DNA from: UBA5209 sp034002865
GTDB lineage: Bacteria > Patescibacteriota > Dojkabacteria > SC72
Length of the DNA stretch: 11,129 bases
Reading direction: 5' to 3'
NCBI GenBank assembly: GCA_034002865.1
Contig: JAVEZR010000023.1
Location: forward strand, 1-11,129
The notes beneath the pieces are model-generated. The model did not search any database and was not told the origin of the DNA. It saw only the letters and a program-made list of their open reading frames with translations. The position numbers and the translations under genes are program-made. Positions 1 to 6,481 of the stretch are shown one piece after another. Numbering within the stretch: position 1 is the first letter of the stretch; each line of letters opens with the position of its first letter.

Positions 1-107
1 GCAGGTCCAGAATATACAGAAGAAGAAAGGTTAGAAACAAAAAATAGGAAGAAGGAGAAAAAGAGTAAAAACATTACGAATTGTTGGACAGCTTTGTACT
101 TAGACAT
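1..107 (-). CDS. Partial gene: N-terminus of a secreted or membrane-anchored protein
   Basis: An ATG at 107-105 opens a frame that runs uninterrupted off the left edge (35 full codons). The visible peptide starts MSKYKAVQQF and continues into an extremely hydrophobic Phe/Leu-rich stretch (about residues 10-25), then a polar SNLSSSVYSGP segment. This looks like a signal peptide or N-terminal membrane anchor, possibly cleaved after the Ser-rich part. The hydrophobic core appears on the plus strand as a purine-rich tract, so that tract needs no other explanation. The gene lies 36 bases downstream of the last pilin gene and has its own promoter-like element ending 7 bases before the ATG, so it may be leaderless. 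The family cannot be named from so short a piece; a role with the upstream pilin array is only an inference from position. Confidence 0.6.
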   Translation of the reverse strand, partial: MSKYKAVQQFVMFLLFFSFFLFFVSNLSSSVYSGP

Positions 108-114
108 TAAACAA

Positions 115-143
115 ATTATAGCATGTGTAAGAAAAAGACCAAG
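115..143 (-). promoter_or_regulatory. Extended -10 promoter for the left-edge gene
   Basis: Read on the minus strand, a perfect TATAAT lies at 120-115, preceded directly by TGC (an extended -10). A weak TTGGTC -35 lies 16 bases upstream (142-137). The expected transcription start is close to 108, immediately before the ATG at 107, which implies a leaderless or almost leaderless mRNA. Confidence 0.5.
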
Positions 144-461
144 CTATGCACCTATGAAGTCTAGTATCAGTGTTAATATGGCCTTAATTAGGAAGAGAAA
201 TATTAAACCTATTACTGACCAAGTAAGTGTACCCTGTGCTAACTGTTTTCTAGCAGGATCTCCTCCAGAGACAATGTATAGGTAGCCACCATAGATAATC
301 ATAGCTACTGCTATTAAAGCCCCAATTGGAAGAAACATATCAAAGATATTTTCTATTGGGCCAAAGATAAGCTCTATCTTAGGTGGGGGAGTATCTTCAT
401 TTTGAGCATATATAGGAGATGCAAGGAGCTTACTAATATTTAGTACTATCTTTTCTATCAC
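144..461 (-). CDS. VirB2/TrbC-like small pilin (sixth of the array)
   Basis: 105 residues. The N-terminus resembles a signal peptide ending SPIYA-Q (residues 15-20). A short proline-rich exterior segment follows, then two membrane helices (about 43-64 and 82-102) joined by a short basic loop containing GGDPARKQ. This layout, with the signature AVAMIIYGGYLYIVSGGDP, matches the small T4SS-pilin-like proteins common in Patescibacteria. VirB2/TrbC proteins form the extracellular pilus of type IV secretion or conjugation machines; that this protein does so here is inference. The start is GTG at 461-459, only 2 bases after the TAA of the preceding gene, so the two are probably translationally coupled. 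The stop is TAG. No Shine-Dalgarno motif is obvious, apart from a weak GGGA inside the preceding gene. Confidence 0.8.
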   Translation of the reverse strand: MIEKIVLNISKLLASPIYAQNEDTPPPKIELIFGPIENIFDMFLPIGALIAVAMIIYGGYLYIVSGGDPARKQLAQGTLTWSVIGLIFLFLIKAILTLILDFIGA

Positions 462-463
462 AG

Positions 464-736
464 TTACATTCCCAAAAAGTTATCTATGATGAATTGTATA
501 ACAGAAGGTGCTAGAAATACCAGTATCATTCCTATTAAAGAAAATATTAAAGATTTATTAGCAGTAGCTATCTTCTTTTCATCCCCCATAGAGATGATAT
601 ATTGAAATCCTGCAGCTACAATCATGATTACAGCTAAAATAGCGGAGAAATTAATCGCCCAGTTAAGAAGCTCTATAATAAAGCCTGCAAAATCTACATG
701 ACTTACCGTAGTTATGTTGTTTAAGTTTATGTCCAT
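464..736 (-). CDS. VirB2/TrbC-like small pilin (fifth of the array)
   Basis: 90 residues, the shortest paralog of the set. It lacks the signal peptide of its neighbours and begins with a short polar segment (MDINLNNITTV), followed by helices at about 24-48 and 62-85 around the loop SMGDEKKIATANKS, which corresponds to the GGDP/GDE loop of the other copies. It shares the LNWAI and AAGFxYI patterns with the fourth gene. The ATG at 736 lies only 6 bases beyond the T-run of a strong terminator hairpin, so its mRNA must come from readthrough or from a start not recognised here. It is followed by the sixth pilin gene with a 2-base gap. Function as a pilin subunit is inferred from family resemblance and context. 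Confidence 0.78.
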   Translation of the reverse strand: MDINLNNITTVSHVDFAGFIIELLNWAINFSAILAVIMIVAAGFQYIISMGDEKKIATANKSLIFSLIGMILVFLAPSVIQFIIDNFLGM

Positions 737-742
737 AATAGT

Positions 743-768
743 AAAAAAAAGGGCCCAAGTGGGCCCTA
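743..768 (-). terminator. Strong intrinsic terminator after the fourth pilin gene
   Basis: On the minus strand a perfect 6-bp GGGCCC stem (766-761 and 756-751) with a 4-base ACTT loop is followed at once by eight T residues (750-743). This is a textbook rho-independent terminator and the most GC-rich stem noticed outside the tRNA. It follows the stop codon of the fourth pilin gene by about 17 bases and abuts the start of the fifth. Confidence 0.9.
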
Positions 769-784
769 GTTTAAATTCAAAACC

Positions 785-1144
785 TTACTTTAAGATATTT
801 GTTAAAACAAATCTTACAAGCATTACTGCAATAAAACATACAACAAGTCCAATAATTGCAAATGTTAATGTCTTTGTTGCTTTCTCTACCTTAGCCTCAT
901 CACCATTAGCAGTAATATACATAAAACCTGCAGCTACTAGCATTGCTACTGCAGCTAAAGCTGCGAGTCCAATTGCCCAGTTAAGCATTACTACTACCCA
1001 AGAGTCTAAGTTTGAATCGACACCATCAATACCACCAAGCCATTCGGTTGCTTTCTTTTGCGCAAAAGCTTGACTTGCTAGTCCTGTAAAACCTACATAA
1101 AGTGCGAGTGCTCCACCTGATATTTTTGCTAAAGGATTCTTCAT
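785..1144 (-). CDS. VirB2/TrbC-like small pilin with signal peptide (fourth of the array)
   Basis: 119 residues from the ATG at 1144. A longer frame starts at an ATG at 1174, but that codon lies at the predicted transcription start, and the 1144 start aligns exactly with the sister gene 1230-1586. The sequence begins MKNPLAKISGG, with a signal peptide ending ASQAFA-Q (about residue 28), then an exterior segment, helix 1 (about 54-78), the loop NGDEAKVEKATK and helix 2 (about 94-116). It is very similar to the third gene across the C-terminal 70 residues (ITAxGDExKVEKATKTLT is shared), so the two are recent duplicates. It has its own near-consensus promoter and terminator, so it can be an independent, probably strongly expressed unit. 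VirB2-type proteins are major pilus subunits; that role here is inferred. Confidence 0.85.
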   Translation of the reverse strand: MKNPLAKISGGALALYVGFTGLASQAFAQKKATEWLGGIDGVDSNLDSWVVVMLNWAIGLAALAAVAMLVAAGFMYITANGDEAKVEKATKTLTFAIIGLVVCFIAVMLVRFVLTNILK

Positions 1145-1177
1145 TTTGTATATATAATATTTTATATTTAGCATTTA

Positions 1178-1206
1178 ATTATATTATAGTGCTAAGGCTA
1201 ATGCAA
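1178..1206 (-). promoter_or_regulatory. Promoter of the fourth pilin gene
   Basis: On the minus strand TTGCAT (1206-1201), a 17-base spacer, then TATAAT (1183-1178). A second, overlapping TATAAT sits at 1188-1183. The -35 lies inside a 7-bp inverted repeat (GCTAAGG at 1215-1209 and CCTTAGC at 1197-1191) that could be an operator. The predicted start is near 1171, giving a leader of about 27 bases to the ATG at 1144. Confidence 0.65.
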
Positions 1207-1214
1207 CACCTTAG
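1204..1214 (-). repeat. Shared 11-mer CTAAGGTGTTG upstream of the fourth pilin gene
   Basis: The 11-base element CTAAGGTGTTG occurs here and at 1658-1648, at nearly equal distances (70 and 72 bases) from the start codons of the fourth and third pilin genes. It overlaps the first bases of the -35. A one-mismatch relative (TAAGGTTTTG) lies at 787-778, after the fourth gene. Confidence 0.75.
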
Positions 1215-1229
1215 CTATTTTCCCCGACA

Positions 1230-1586
1230 CTATTGACCCAAAACATTTGTAAGAACAAATCTGACAATCATTCCCGCAACGAAACATAGTATTAAGCCAA
1301 TAATAGAATTTGTTAATGTTTTTGTTGCTTTCTCCACCTTTCCCTCATCACCACCTGCGGTTATATACATATACCCTGCTGCTATTATCATCGCGACTGC
1401 AACCAAAGCCGCCAACCCTATTACCCAGTTAAGAACTGTTACTACCCAAGTAAGTAAATCTGTGTCAGGACCAGGTAGGTCAGGAACAAGGGCTGTAATT
1501 TGTGCTGAAGCGCCCTTTACAAATCCTGTAAATATTGTAAATACAGAGAGTGCATACACAGGAGCTTTTCGAAGCAGAGATTTCAT
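1230..1586 (-). CDS. VirB2/TrbC-like small pilin with signal peptide (third of the array)
   Basis: 118 residues from the ATG at 1586, chosen over the upstream ATG at 1601 because it gives a normal MKSLLRKAP signal-peptide start and matches the fourth gene. The signal peptide ends KGASA-Q (about residue 28). A proline/aspartate-rich exterior segment follows, then helix 1 (about 50-76), the loop AGGDEGKVEKATK and helix 2 (about 92-114). This copy and the fourth gene are close paralogs with equivalent promoters, which points to tandem duplication of a whole promoter-gene module. The TAG stop lies 15 bases before the next module. The gene has no Shine-Dalgarno motif. A role as a type IV secretion-like pilus subunit is the family expectation, not shown by the sequence. 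Confidence 0.85.
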   Translation of the reverse strand: MKSLLRKAPVYALSVFTIFTGFVKGASAQITALVPDLPGPDTDLLTWVVTVLNWVIGLAALVAVAMIIAAGYMYITAGGDEGKVEKATKTLTNSIIGLILCFVAGMIVRFVLTNVLGQ

Positions 1587-1621
1587 TTTATATTGATACA
1601 ATAATTTATATTTTACAATTC

Positions 1622-1650
1622 ATTATATAGACTAGGTTTAGAATAAACAA
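1622..1650 (-). promoter_or_regulatory. Promoter of the third pilin gene
   Basis: On the minus strand TTGTTT (1650-1645), a 17-base spacer, then TATAAT (1627-1622). The predicted start is near 1615, about 28 bases before the ATG at 1586. Spacing, flanking 11-mer and A/T-rich leader all match the promoter of the fourth gene. Confidence 0.65.
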
Positions 1651-1658
1651 CACCTTAG
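1648..1658 (-). repeat. Shared 11-mer CTAAGGTGTTG upstream of the third pilin gene
   Basis: Second exact copy of the element at 1214-1204. Here it contains the TAA stop of the second pilin gene (1657-1655), so the duplicated module begins at the end of the preceding gene. The inverted repeat seen at the other copy is only partly kept (CTAAGG with CCTAG). Confidence 0.75.
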
Positions 1659-1981
1659 ACCAATATATTTTCTAATAGGAATACTACTACCATTCTTGCA
1701 ACAAATACTATGATTAATCCAATAATAGACGCAGTTAAAGCACCACTACCCTTCTGAACTTTCTCTGGATCGCCTCCGGCAGTGATGAAAGTGATACCAG
1801 AGTATATAATCATAGCGACTGCAACAAGAGCTGCTAGACCTACAAGAGTATTTAATCCGTACACAACTATCTCCATAACACCCTCTACTGTAGTAAATCG
1901 ACCATCCAATGCAGGCGCCTCGAATGAGTATCCACCTATTGTTACACCTAAAGGTATTATATTTTTACTCTTAGCTTCCAC
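1655..1981 (-). CDS. VirB2/TrbC-like small pilin (second of the array)
   Basis: 108 residues from a GTG start at 1981-1979. There is no classical signal peptide: an N-terminal exterior-type segment (about 1-33, with GYSFEAPALDGRF) is followed by helix 1 (about 36-66), the loop AGGDPEKVQKGSG and helix 2 (about 82-106). The GVMEIVVYGLNTLVGLAALV start of helix 1 and the GGDPEK loop are typical of the T4SS-pilin-like family. The gene overlaps the 3' end of the first pilin gene by 11 bases in another frame, so the pair is co-transcribed and probably translationally coupled. No other in-frame start lies close by, which supports GTG. A structural role in a pilus or secretion channel is inferred. Confidence 0.82.
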   Translation of the reverse strand: MEAKSKNIIPLGVTIGGYSFEAPALDGRFTTVEGVMEIVVYGLNTLVGLAALVAVAMIIYSGITFITAGGDPEKVQKGSGALTASIIGLIIVFVARMVVVFLLENILV

Positions 1982-2288
1982 TTACATTTATTCCAAACAA
2001 ATTACTTATCAAAAGAAGTATAGCAACAGACATTAGTATAAAGAGGAAACCAATAATGGCGTTCGTTATAACCTCTTTACCCTGCTTAAGCTTATCTGGA
2101 TCTCCCTTACTTGTCATAAGTTGATAAGCAGCAAATACTAATAGTACAAATACAGAGAATACTGCTAATGGTATAGCTAGAGATATAATGGAGTCCATGA
2201 AGCTACCAACATCCGAGGATTCTGAAAGATCATTAACCCCCTTAAGAGCATCACTTAGTGAATTTGCATATATTTTTGTTCTAAACAT
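1971..2288 (-). CDS. VirB2/TrbC-like small membrane protein (first, most divergent of the array)
   Basis: 105 residues from the ATG at 2288. A TTG two codons upstream (2294) is unlikely, because it overlaps the -10 element. A polar N-terminus with serine and acidic residues (to about 28) precedes helix 1 (about 30-56), the loop TSKGDPDKLKQGKEV and helix 2 (about 72-95), ending in a short polar tail. The GDPDKLKQG loop identifies it as a member of the same family, but it is the least similar copy. A TATAAT ends 5 bases before the ATG, so the transcript may be leaderless. It overlaps the second gene by 11 bases. It could be a minor or capping subunit rather than the main pilin; that is speculation. 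Confidence 0.75.
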   Translation of the reverse strand: MFRTKIYANSLSDALKGVNDLSESSDVGSFMDSIISLAIPLAVFSVFVLLVFAAYQLMTSKGDPDKLKQGKEVITNAIIGFLFILMSVAILLLISNLFGINVSGS

Positions 2289-2293
2289 GCGCA

Positions 2294-2322
2294 ATTATAC
2301 TAGAAATATGTAATATGTTAAA
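2294..2322 (-). promoter_or_regulatory. Promoter at the head of the pilin array
   Basis: On the minus strand TTTAAC (2322-2317), a 17-base spacer, then a perfect TATAAT (2299-2294). It fits in the 33-base gap after the helicase stop. The predicted start falls at about 2287-2288, on the ATG itself, which implies leaderless translation. Confidence 0.6.
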
Positions 2323-2327
2323 CCCAG

Positions 2328-5300
2328 TTATAAAATAGCATCTTCACATATGTTTCTATAATCACAATATTTACACTTAAACATATCTGGAGTAGCCCCA
2401 AACTCTTGGCTCTTAATACCAGTAATAACAGTATCTATATTCTCTAACGCTTCATCTTTTCTCTTCTGAGATATATCTACCTCAATCTCACTACCATGCT
2501 CAACAAATACATACTTAGCAGCAGTAACTTTTACCCCAAGACTTTGCTCTGCAAATATACTGTACAAAGGTAGTTGTAAATCCTTCTTTATATCACTCTT
2601 ACTCTTCTCTTTTCCTGTTTTGTAATCGATAATTTCAACATGTGCAATACCATCTTTCATCTCAACTAAATCCATCCTATCTATCTTACCAACAAAAGCA
2701 CTATCTTTAAGATGTACAGTAAACGACTCTTCTAAACGGTACGGTGCCTGATTCTCATTAAATACTTTCTCATAGTACTGCTTCATCATTCTTTCACCAT
2801 TCTTCTTCCTCTCCATCTCATGCTTCTTACTCTCATACCCTATCGATATCCAGTGCTTGTTAAAGAGAGACAGTAAATCTTTCTTAGATGGACCCTCAGT
2901 TAAACCCAACCCTTCCTTAGACATTCTAACTATGGTGTAGAAATCCTTTAGGGCGTTATGCACTGTAGTACCAAAGGAGAAGGCAGAATTTGGCTTAGAG
3001 GGTAGTTGTAAAACATATGCATATTCATACTTCTTAGGACAATCCTGATATATATTAATTTGAGAGTAACTAACCCTCTTGCCTAAGTTCATCTTCAGAT
3101 CTTTAGGTAATATATTTTCCTTCTCTTCATGTATATACATATCTGTAATCTTCTCTTTTTTTAATATTTTAGGTTTCTCAAACTCCTCTGTAATATCCCT
3201 ATCCAGAAGCTCATGTAGGAATATACTACCCTTTTTCTTACGCTTAGCACCACCATAGTAGTTTGCAGCAGTAAGATACAGCTTCTCCTTTGCTCTAGTA
3301 GTACCTACATAGAACAGTCTTCTTTCTTCCTGTAAATGTTCCTCCTTCTCTTCTAATCCTGTTAACTGTTCTTTTATTAATCCCTCCGGTATTGGAATTG
3401 TATCCTTTCTATTTTGGGATGGAAATCTATCAGATACAAGATTTGCTAAAAATACAATCGGGAACTCTAACCCTTTAGAGCTATGTACAGTAAGAATATT
3501 TACTGCATCATACTCAGACATATCCATCTGATCTACTAAAGGTGAATCCCCTACTTCAATACTGTAATCAAGGTAATCTACATATTCATATATATTGGTA
3601 TCTACATTGTTCTTTTCATACTCCTGTATTAAGTGAAAGAACTTTGAGATATTAGATATCTCAAACTGTGCTTGTGAGTCACCCTTCTTAACGAGAGAAT
3701 CTAAATATCCACTATCCTGTACAAAGTCATACAGTATCTCTCCTGTACTTTTCCCCTCTTTAATCTTTAATATGCTTTCATTCACTATCTTAAGAAACAT
3801 TCCTAACCCCTCTTTAGCATCATCTGAGAGGATATTCTCAAGTAAATTGCTAACAGAAAGATCAAATATCTCTATCTTCTCCTCTCCCAATTTTATCTGT
3901 AGAGATCCCTCTAACTGTTCAATAATGGACAATTTATTCTCCCTAGCTAATCTGTTTATTTCGATGAACTCCCTAGCTGAAAGTTTCCACTGTGGTAATG
4001 TTAAAACTTTGTATACAGAGATACCATCTTTGTAGTCAACCAATACCTTAAGAAATGAGATTAAGAACTTTATCTCATCCCTAAAATACAAACCTCTTGA
4101 ACCACCAATCTTATACGGTATTCCCAAATATCTAAGATTCTTTATTATCACATCAGCATGTGCATTAGCTCTAACCAAAATAGCAATATCATTAAATTTG
4201 TACTCCCTATCTGGAACTAACTCCACAAATCTAGATTGTCCCTCTTGATCAAACCTCTGTGCTTTCTCTCCTTCAATATTCTCCCCATATCCTGTTAATT
4301 CTAAGATCTCTTTCGATATCCACTCTGCTTCACTATCCTCATCTTGAGCTACAACTAAATTAACAACATCGTCATCCTTCTCAAAAGGCACTCTTGATAT
4401 TAACCTCTTCTCTATCTTCTCTGTAATCTCTAACCTATATGGATTATTATGTGATATTAATGCATATGAGCTATCTAATATCTCCTGTCTAGATCTGTAG
4501 TTTTCAACTAAAACCACCTCTTTTGCTTTGGGGTAGTACTGTTTAAATTGCAATATATTTGAAATTGCGGCTCCTCTAAATTTGTATATAGCCTGATCAT
4601 CATCCCCTACTACAGTAAGATTTGGATTAATCTTACCTACCTTCTCAATATCATACTTAGGATCAAACCCACAGAGGATATTAACTAAAACATTTTGAGT
4701 ATGATTAGTATCTTGGAATTCATCTACTAGTACATATTTAAATCTCTCTTTATACCTCTTTAAGATATTAGGCTTCTCTCTAAAAAGCTTAATGGTCAGA
4801 ATGATTAAATCTCCAAAATCAATCTTAGAGTTCTCTATCTTTAACTCTGTATACTGCTCATACACAGTAGCTAACTCTAAAATATCCTCATACTCCTCTT
4901 TCTGTTCTTTTGTTCTCTTAGGCAACTTCTTTGCAAAAGCTATGTAATCAGCAGGAGATACATCTTCATCTTGTAAACGTGAGAAGTGCTTAAGTATGTC
5001 ATCAATGAACTTTGTTGGATTACCGTACGGTCTAAATTTCTTTAAGGAGAAATTGAAAAGATTCTTTCTAAAGAATATGTAGCTTTCAGCAGAAGACATC
5101 ATAGAGTAGTTTGTATCAAGACCAATATATTGACCCTCCTGTCTTAATATGCGATCACAAAAAGAGTGAAAGGTTGAAACCCATATATCTCCGTAGCTTA
5201 GAGGGAGATTTTCATCTACTCTCGCTAGCATCTCCTGAGCCGCTTTATCTGTAAATGTTAATGCCAGTATTTCGCTTGGCTTAGCCCACTTACTATTGAT

Positions 5301-5423
5301 TATATGAAGAATTCTCTGTGTAATAACTGCAGTCTTACCAGTACCTGCACCTGCAATAATTAGTAGTGCACCTTTTTTATGTTGTACTGCTAATTTCTGT
5401 TTTTCATTTAGATTTACATTCAT
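2328..5423 (-). CDS. UvrD/PcrA-type helicase fused to a PD-(D/E)XK nuclease
   Basis: 1031 residues, about 300 longer than PcrA/UvrD. The SF1A helicase motifs are complete and in order: Q motif (Gln9), Walker A AGAGTGKT (24-31), Ia LTFTDKAA (about 56-63), Walker B DEFQD (234-238), III GDDDQ (273-277), IV with NYRS (about 308), V TVHSSKGLEF (645-654) and VI VGTTRAKE (706-713). From about 782 a RecB-like nuclease domain follows: SYSQINIYQDCPKKY with Cys795, GKIDRMD (912-918), EIIDYKTGK (930-938, with Asp933 and Lys935), QLPLYS, and Cys1017-x2-Cys1020-x5-Cys1026. Cys795 plus this C-terminal trio matches the AddB/Cas4-type Fe-S arrangement. It should unwind and cut DNA in double-strand-break processing or repair. 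The ATG overlaps the stop of nfo by one base (TAATG), so both belong to one repair operon. Confidence 0.93.
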   Translation of the reverse strand: MNVNLNEKQKLAVQHKKGALLIIAGAGTGKTAVITQRILHIINSKWAKPSEILALTFTDKAAQEMLARVDENLPLSYGDIWVSTFHSFCDRILRQEGQYIGLDTNYSMMSSAESYIFFRKNLFNFSLKKFRPYGNPTKFIDDILKHFSRLQDEDVSPADYIAFAKKLPKRTKEQKEEYEDILELATVYEQYTELKIENSKIDFGDLIILTIKLFREKPNILKRYKERFKYVLVDEFQDTNHTQNVLVNILCGFDPKYDIEKVGKINPNLTVVGDDDQAIYKFRGAAISNILQFKQYYPKAKEVVLVENYRSRQEILDSSYALISHNNPYRLEITEKIEKRLISRVPFEKDDDVVNLVVAQDEDSEAEWISKEILELTGYGENIEGEKAQRFDQEGQSRFVELVPDREYKFNDIAILVRANAHADVIIKNLRYLGIPYKIGGSRGLYFRDEIKFLISFLKVLVDYKDGISVYKVLTLPQWKLSAREFIEINRLARENKLSIIEQLEGSLQIKLGEEKIEIFDLSVSNLLENILSDDAKEGLGMFLKIVNESILKIKEGKSTGEILYDFVQDSGYLDSLVKKGDSQAQFEISNISKFFHLIQEYEKNNVDTNIYEYVDYLDYSIEVGDSPLVDQMDMSEYDAVNILTVHSSKGLEFPIVFLANLVSDRFPSQNRKDTIPIPEGLIKEQLTGLEEKEEHLQEERRLFYVGTTRAKEKLYLTAANYYGGAKRKKKGSIFLHELLDRDITEEFEKPKILKKEKITDMYIHEEKENILPKDLKMNLGKRVSYSQINIYQDCPKKYEYAYVLQLPSKPNSAFSFGTTVHNALKDFYTIVRMSKEGLGLTEGPSKKDLLSLFNKHWISIGYESKKHEMERKKNGERMMKQYYEKVFNENQAPYRLEESFTVHLKDSAFVGKIDRMDLVEMKDGIAHVEIIDYKTGKEKSKSDIKKDLQLPLYSIFAEQSLGVKVTAAKYVFVEHGSEIEVDISQKRKDEALENIDTVITGIKSQEFGATPDMFKCKYCDYRNICEDAIL

Positions 5424-6292
5424 TACTTAGACAACTCTTTTAATTTTTCTATCTCATCCCCCATTGTAGTAGCACTCTTTAGTGCTGGAGTTTCTAATAT
5501 GAAAGGAATATCTTTAAACTCTTTCCTGTGCAATATGTTGTGTACAGTATCTTTACCCAATTTACCCTCTCCAAGATTAGCATGCCTATCCTTGTTAGAA
5601 CCTAAAGCCATGAGAGAATCGTTAAGATGAATAGCCTTAACCCTATCAAAACCCAATGTCTCTCCAATCTCTTCTACCACACTATCTATATCACTAACCC
5701 AATCATATCCAGCAGCGTATGTATGCTGAGTATCTAGAACATACCCAACCCTATCCTTTCCCTTACTTCCATCTCTCATACTCTTTAGCTCTGTAAAACT
5801 TCTACCCATGTTAGAACCTGTACCTGCAGTGGACTCAATCAGTAACCACTGATCTCCCCCTACTTCATCTAATACCCAATCTATACCGTACGATATTCTC
5901 TCTAAACTGTCTTCATAGTTAAGCTCTTTTTGAGATCCCGGATGAAAACATACACCCAAGATTTCTACCTCTAGATTATTCTTTTTAATTAACTCACCTA
6001 CCCTATTTGCAAAATCTAAATATACGGCTAACCCCATCTTACCCATATGGAAGAGTTGTTTATCCTTCCTTGCTAAATTGGTTAGATATATACCGTGTAT
6101 TAAAATCTTCTTCACAACACTACCCTTAAGAGCCTCTACAGAAGCCTCTATACTCTCATCAGGAACCTTCTTGGTAGCCCATCTCATAGGGGCAGTAGGC
6201 ATCATCTGTATACTGTTTATCTTATACTTATCCCCCTCTTTTATTGCATTTTCTATACCTCCACCGGAGGATACATGTGCTCCTATGTACAT
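5423..6292 (-). CDS. nfo: Endonuclease IV (AP endonuclease)
   Basis: 289 residues, the normal length for this TIM-barrel enzyme, which cuts the DNA backbone 5' of abasic sites during base-excision repair using three zinc ions. All nine expected metal ligands can be matched to those of the Escherichia coli enzyme: His66 (ILIHGIYL), His117 (CFHPGS), Glu153 (LLIESTAGTG), Asp187 and His190 (YVLDTQHTYAAGYD), His222 (IHLND), Asp235 and His237 (NKDRH), and Glu267 (ILETPA). The N-terminal GAHVSSGGG signature is also present. The gene is first in a two-gene unit with the helicase-nuclease, overlapping it by one base. A candidate -10 (TAAAAT, 6304-6299) lies 6 bases before the ATG. No Shine-Dalgarno motif is visible. 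The DTQH in place of the usual DTCH is a minor variant. Confidence 0.96.
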   Translation of the reverse strand: MYIGAHVSSGGGIENAIKEGDKYKINSIQMMPTAPMRWATKKVPDESIEASVEALKGSVVKKILIHGIYLTNLARKDKQLFHMGKMGLAVYLDFANRVGELIKKNNLEVEILGVCFHPGSQKELNYEDSLERISYGIDWVLDEVGGDQWLLIESTAGTGSNMGRSFTELKSMRDGSKGKDRVGYVLDTQHTYAAGYDWVSDIDSVVEEIGETLGFDRVKAIHLNDSLMALGSNKDRHANLGEGKLGKDTVHNILHRKEFKDIPFILETPALKSATTMGDEIEKLKELSK

Positions 6293-6298
6293 AGTAAT

Positions 6299-6327
6299 AT
6301 TTTAGAGGAAATCCATATCTATATCCA
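6299..6327 (-). promoter_or_regulatory. Candidate promoter for the nfo operon
   Basis: On the minus strand TAAAAT (6304-6299) lies 6 bases before the nfo ATG, with a poor -35 (TGGATA, 6327-6322) at a 17-base spacing. The position matches the short-leader pattern of other genes here, but the hexamers are weak. Another start within the 66-base divergent region to the tRNA is possible. Confidence 0.3.
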
Positions 6328-6341
6328 CCCAAAAATTATGA

Positions 6342-6347
6342 TATAAT
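6342..6347 (+). promoter_or_regulatory. -10 element of the tRNA-Ser gene
   Basis: A perfect TATAAT ends 11 bases before the mature tRNA 5' end. No convincing -35 is seen at 16-18 bases upstream (CTATAT at 17), so this is a -10-driven promoter call. It may also transcribe the deacetylase gene that starts 30 bases after the tRNA. Confidence 0.5.
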
Positions 6348-6358
6348 TACGGCGTTTA

Positions 6359-6451
6359 GGAGAGGTGCCTGAGTGGTCGAAAGGAACTCACTGCTAACGA
6401 GTCGTAGGCCTTTAAAGCCTACCGCGGGTTCAAATCCCGCCCTCTCCGCCA
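6359..6451 (+). tRNA. tRNA-Ser with anticodon GCU, CCA encoded
   Basis: A class II tRNA folds fully by eye. The 7-bp acceptor pairs GGAGAGG (6359-6365) with CCTCTCC (6441-6447), followed by discriminator G and an encoded CCA (6449-6451). The D arm is CCT/AGG, and the anticodon loop CTGCTAA (6391-6397) contains GCT at 6393-6395. The long variable arm GTAGGC/GCCTAC is diagnostic of serine, and the T arm GCGGG/CCCGC has loop TTCAAAT. It reads AGC and AGU codons. The innermost anticodon-stem position is an A-C mismatch (6390 and 6398), which is tolerable. No terminator follows; the downstream 30 bases hold only a weak GTAAA/TTTAC hairpin. Confidence 0.97.
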
Positions 6452-6481
6452 GTAAAGAAATTTACATAAAAAGAAATAAAA

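Noticed and set aside
94..285. Plus-strand frame of 63 codons near the left edge
   Set aside because: It lies opposite the sixth pilin gene and the left-edge gene, both with clear protein features; its own translation has none.
714..1073. Plus-strand frame of 119 codons
   Set aside because: It is antisense to the fourth and fifth pilin genes and runs through the terminator hairpin; its Ala/Thr/Ser-rich translation is the mirror of membrane-helix codons.
1145..1174. Longer version of the fourth pilin starting at the ATG at 1174
   Set aside because: The ATG coincides with the predicted transcription start, and the added MLNIKYYIYK has no counterpart at a fitting place in the sister gene; the MK start at 1144 gives a proper signal peptide.
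1782..2036. Plus-strand frame of 84 codons
   Set aside because: Antisense to the first two pilin genes, with no promoter or recognisable protein features.
3772..4035. Plus-strand frame of 87 codons inside the helicase gene
   Set aside because: The opposite strand carries the continuous helicase sequence, so this is a shadow.
6359..6451. tRNA-Ser as an attachment site of an integrated element
   Set aside because: No integrase gene and no second copy of the tRNA 3' end were seen in the window.
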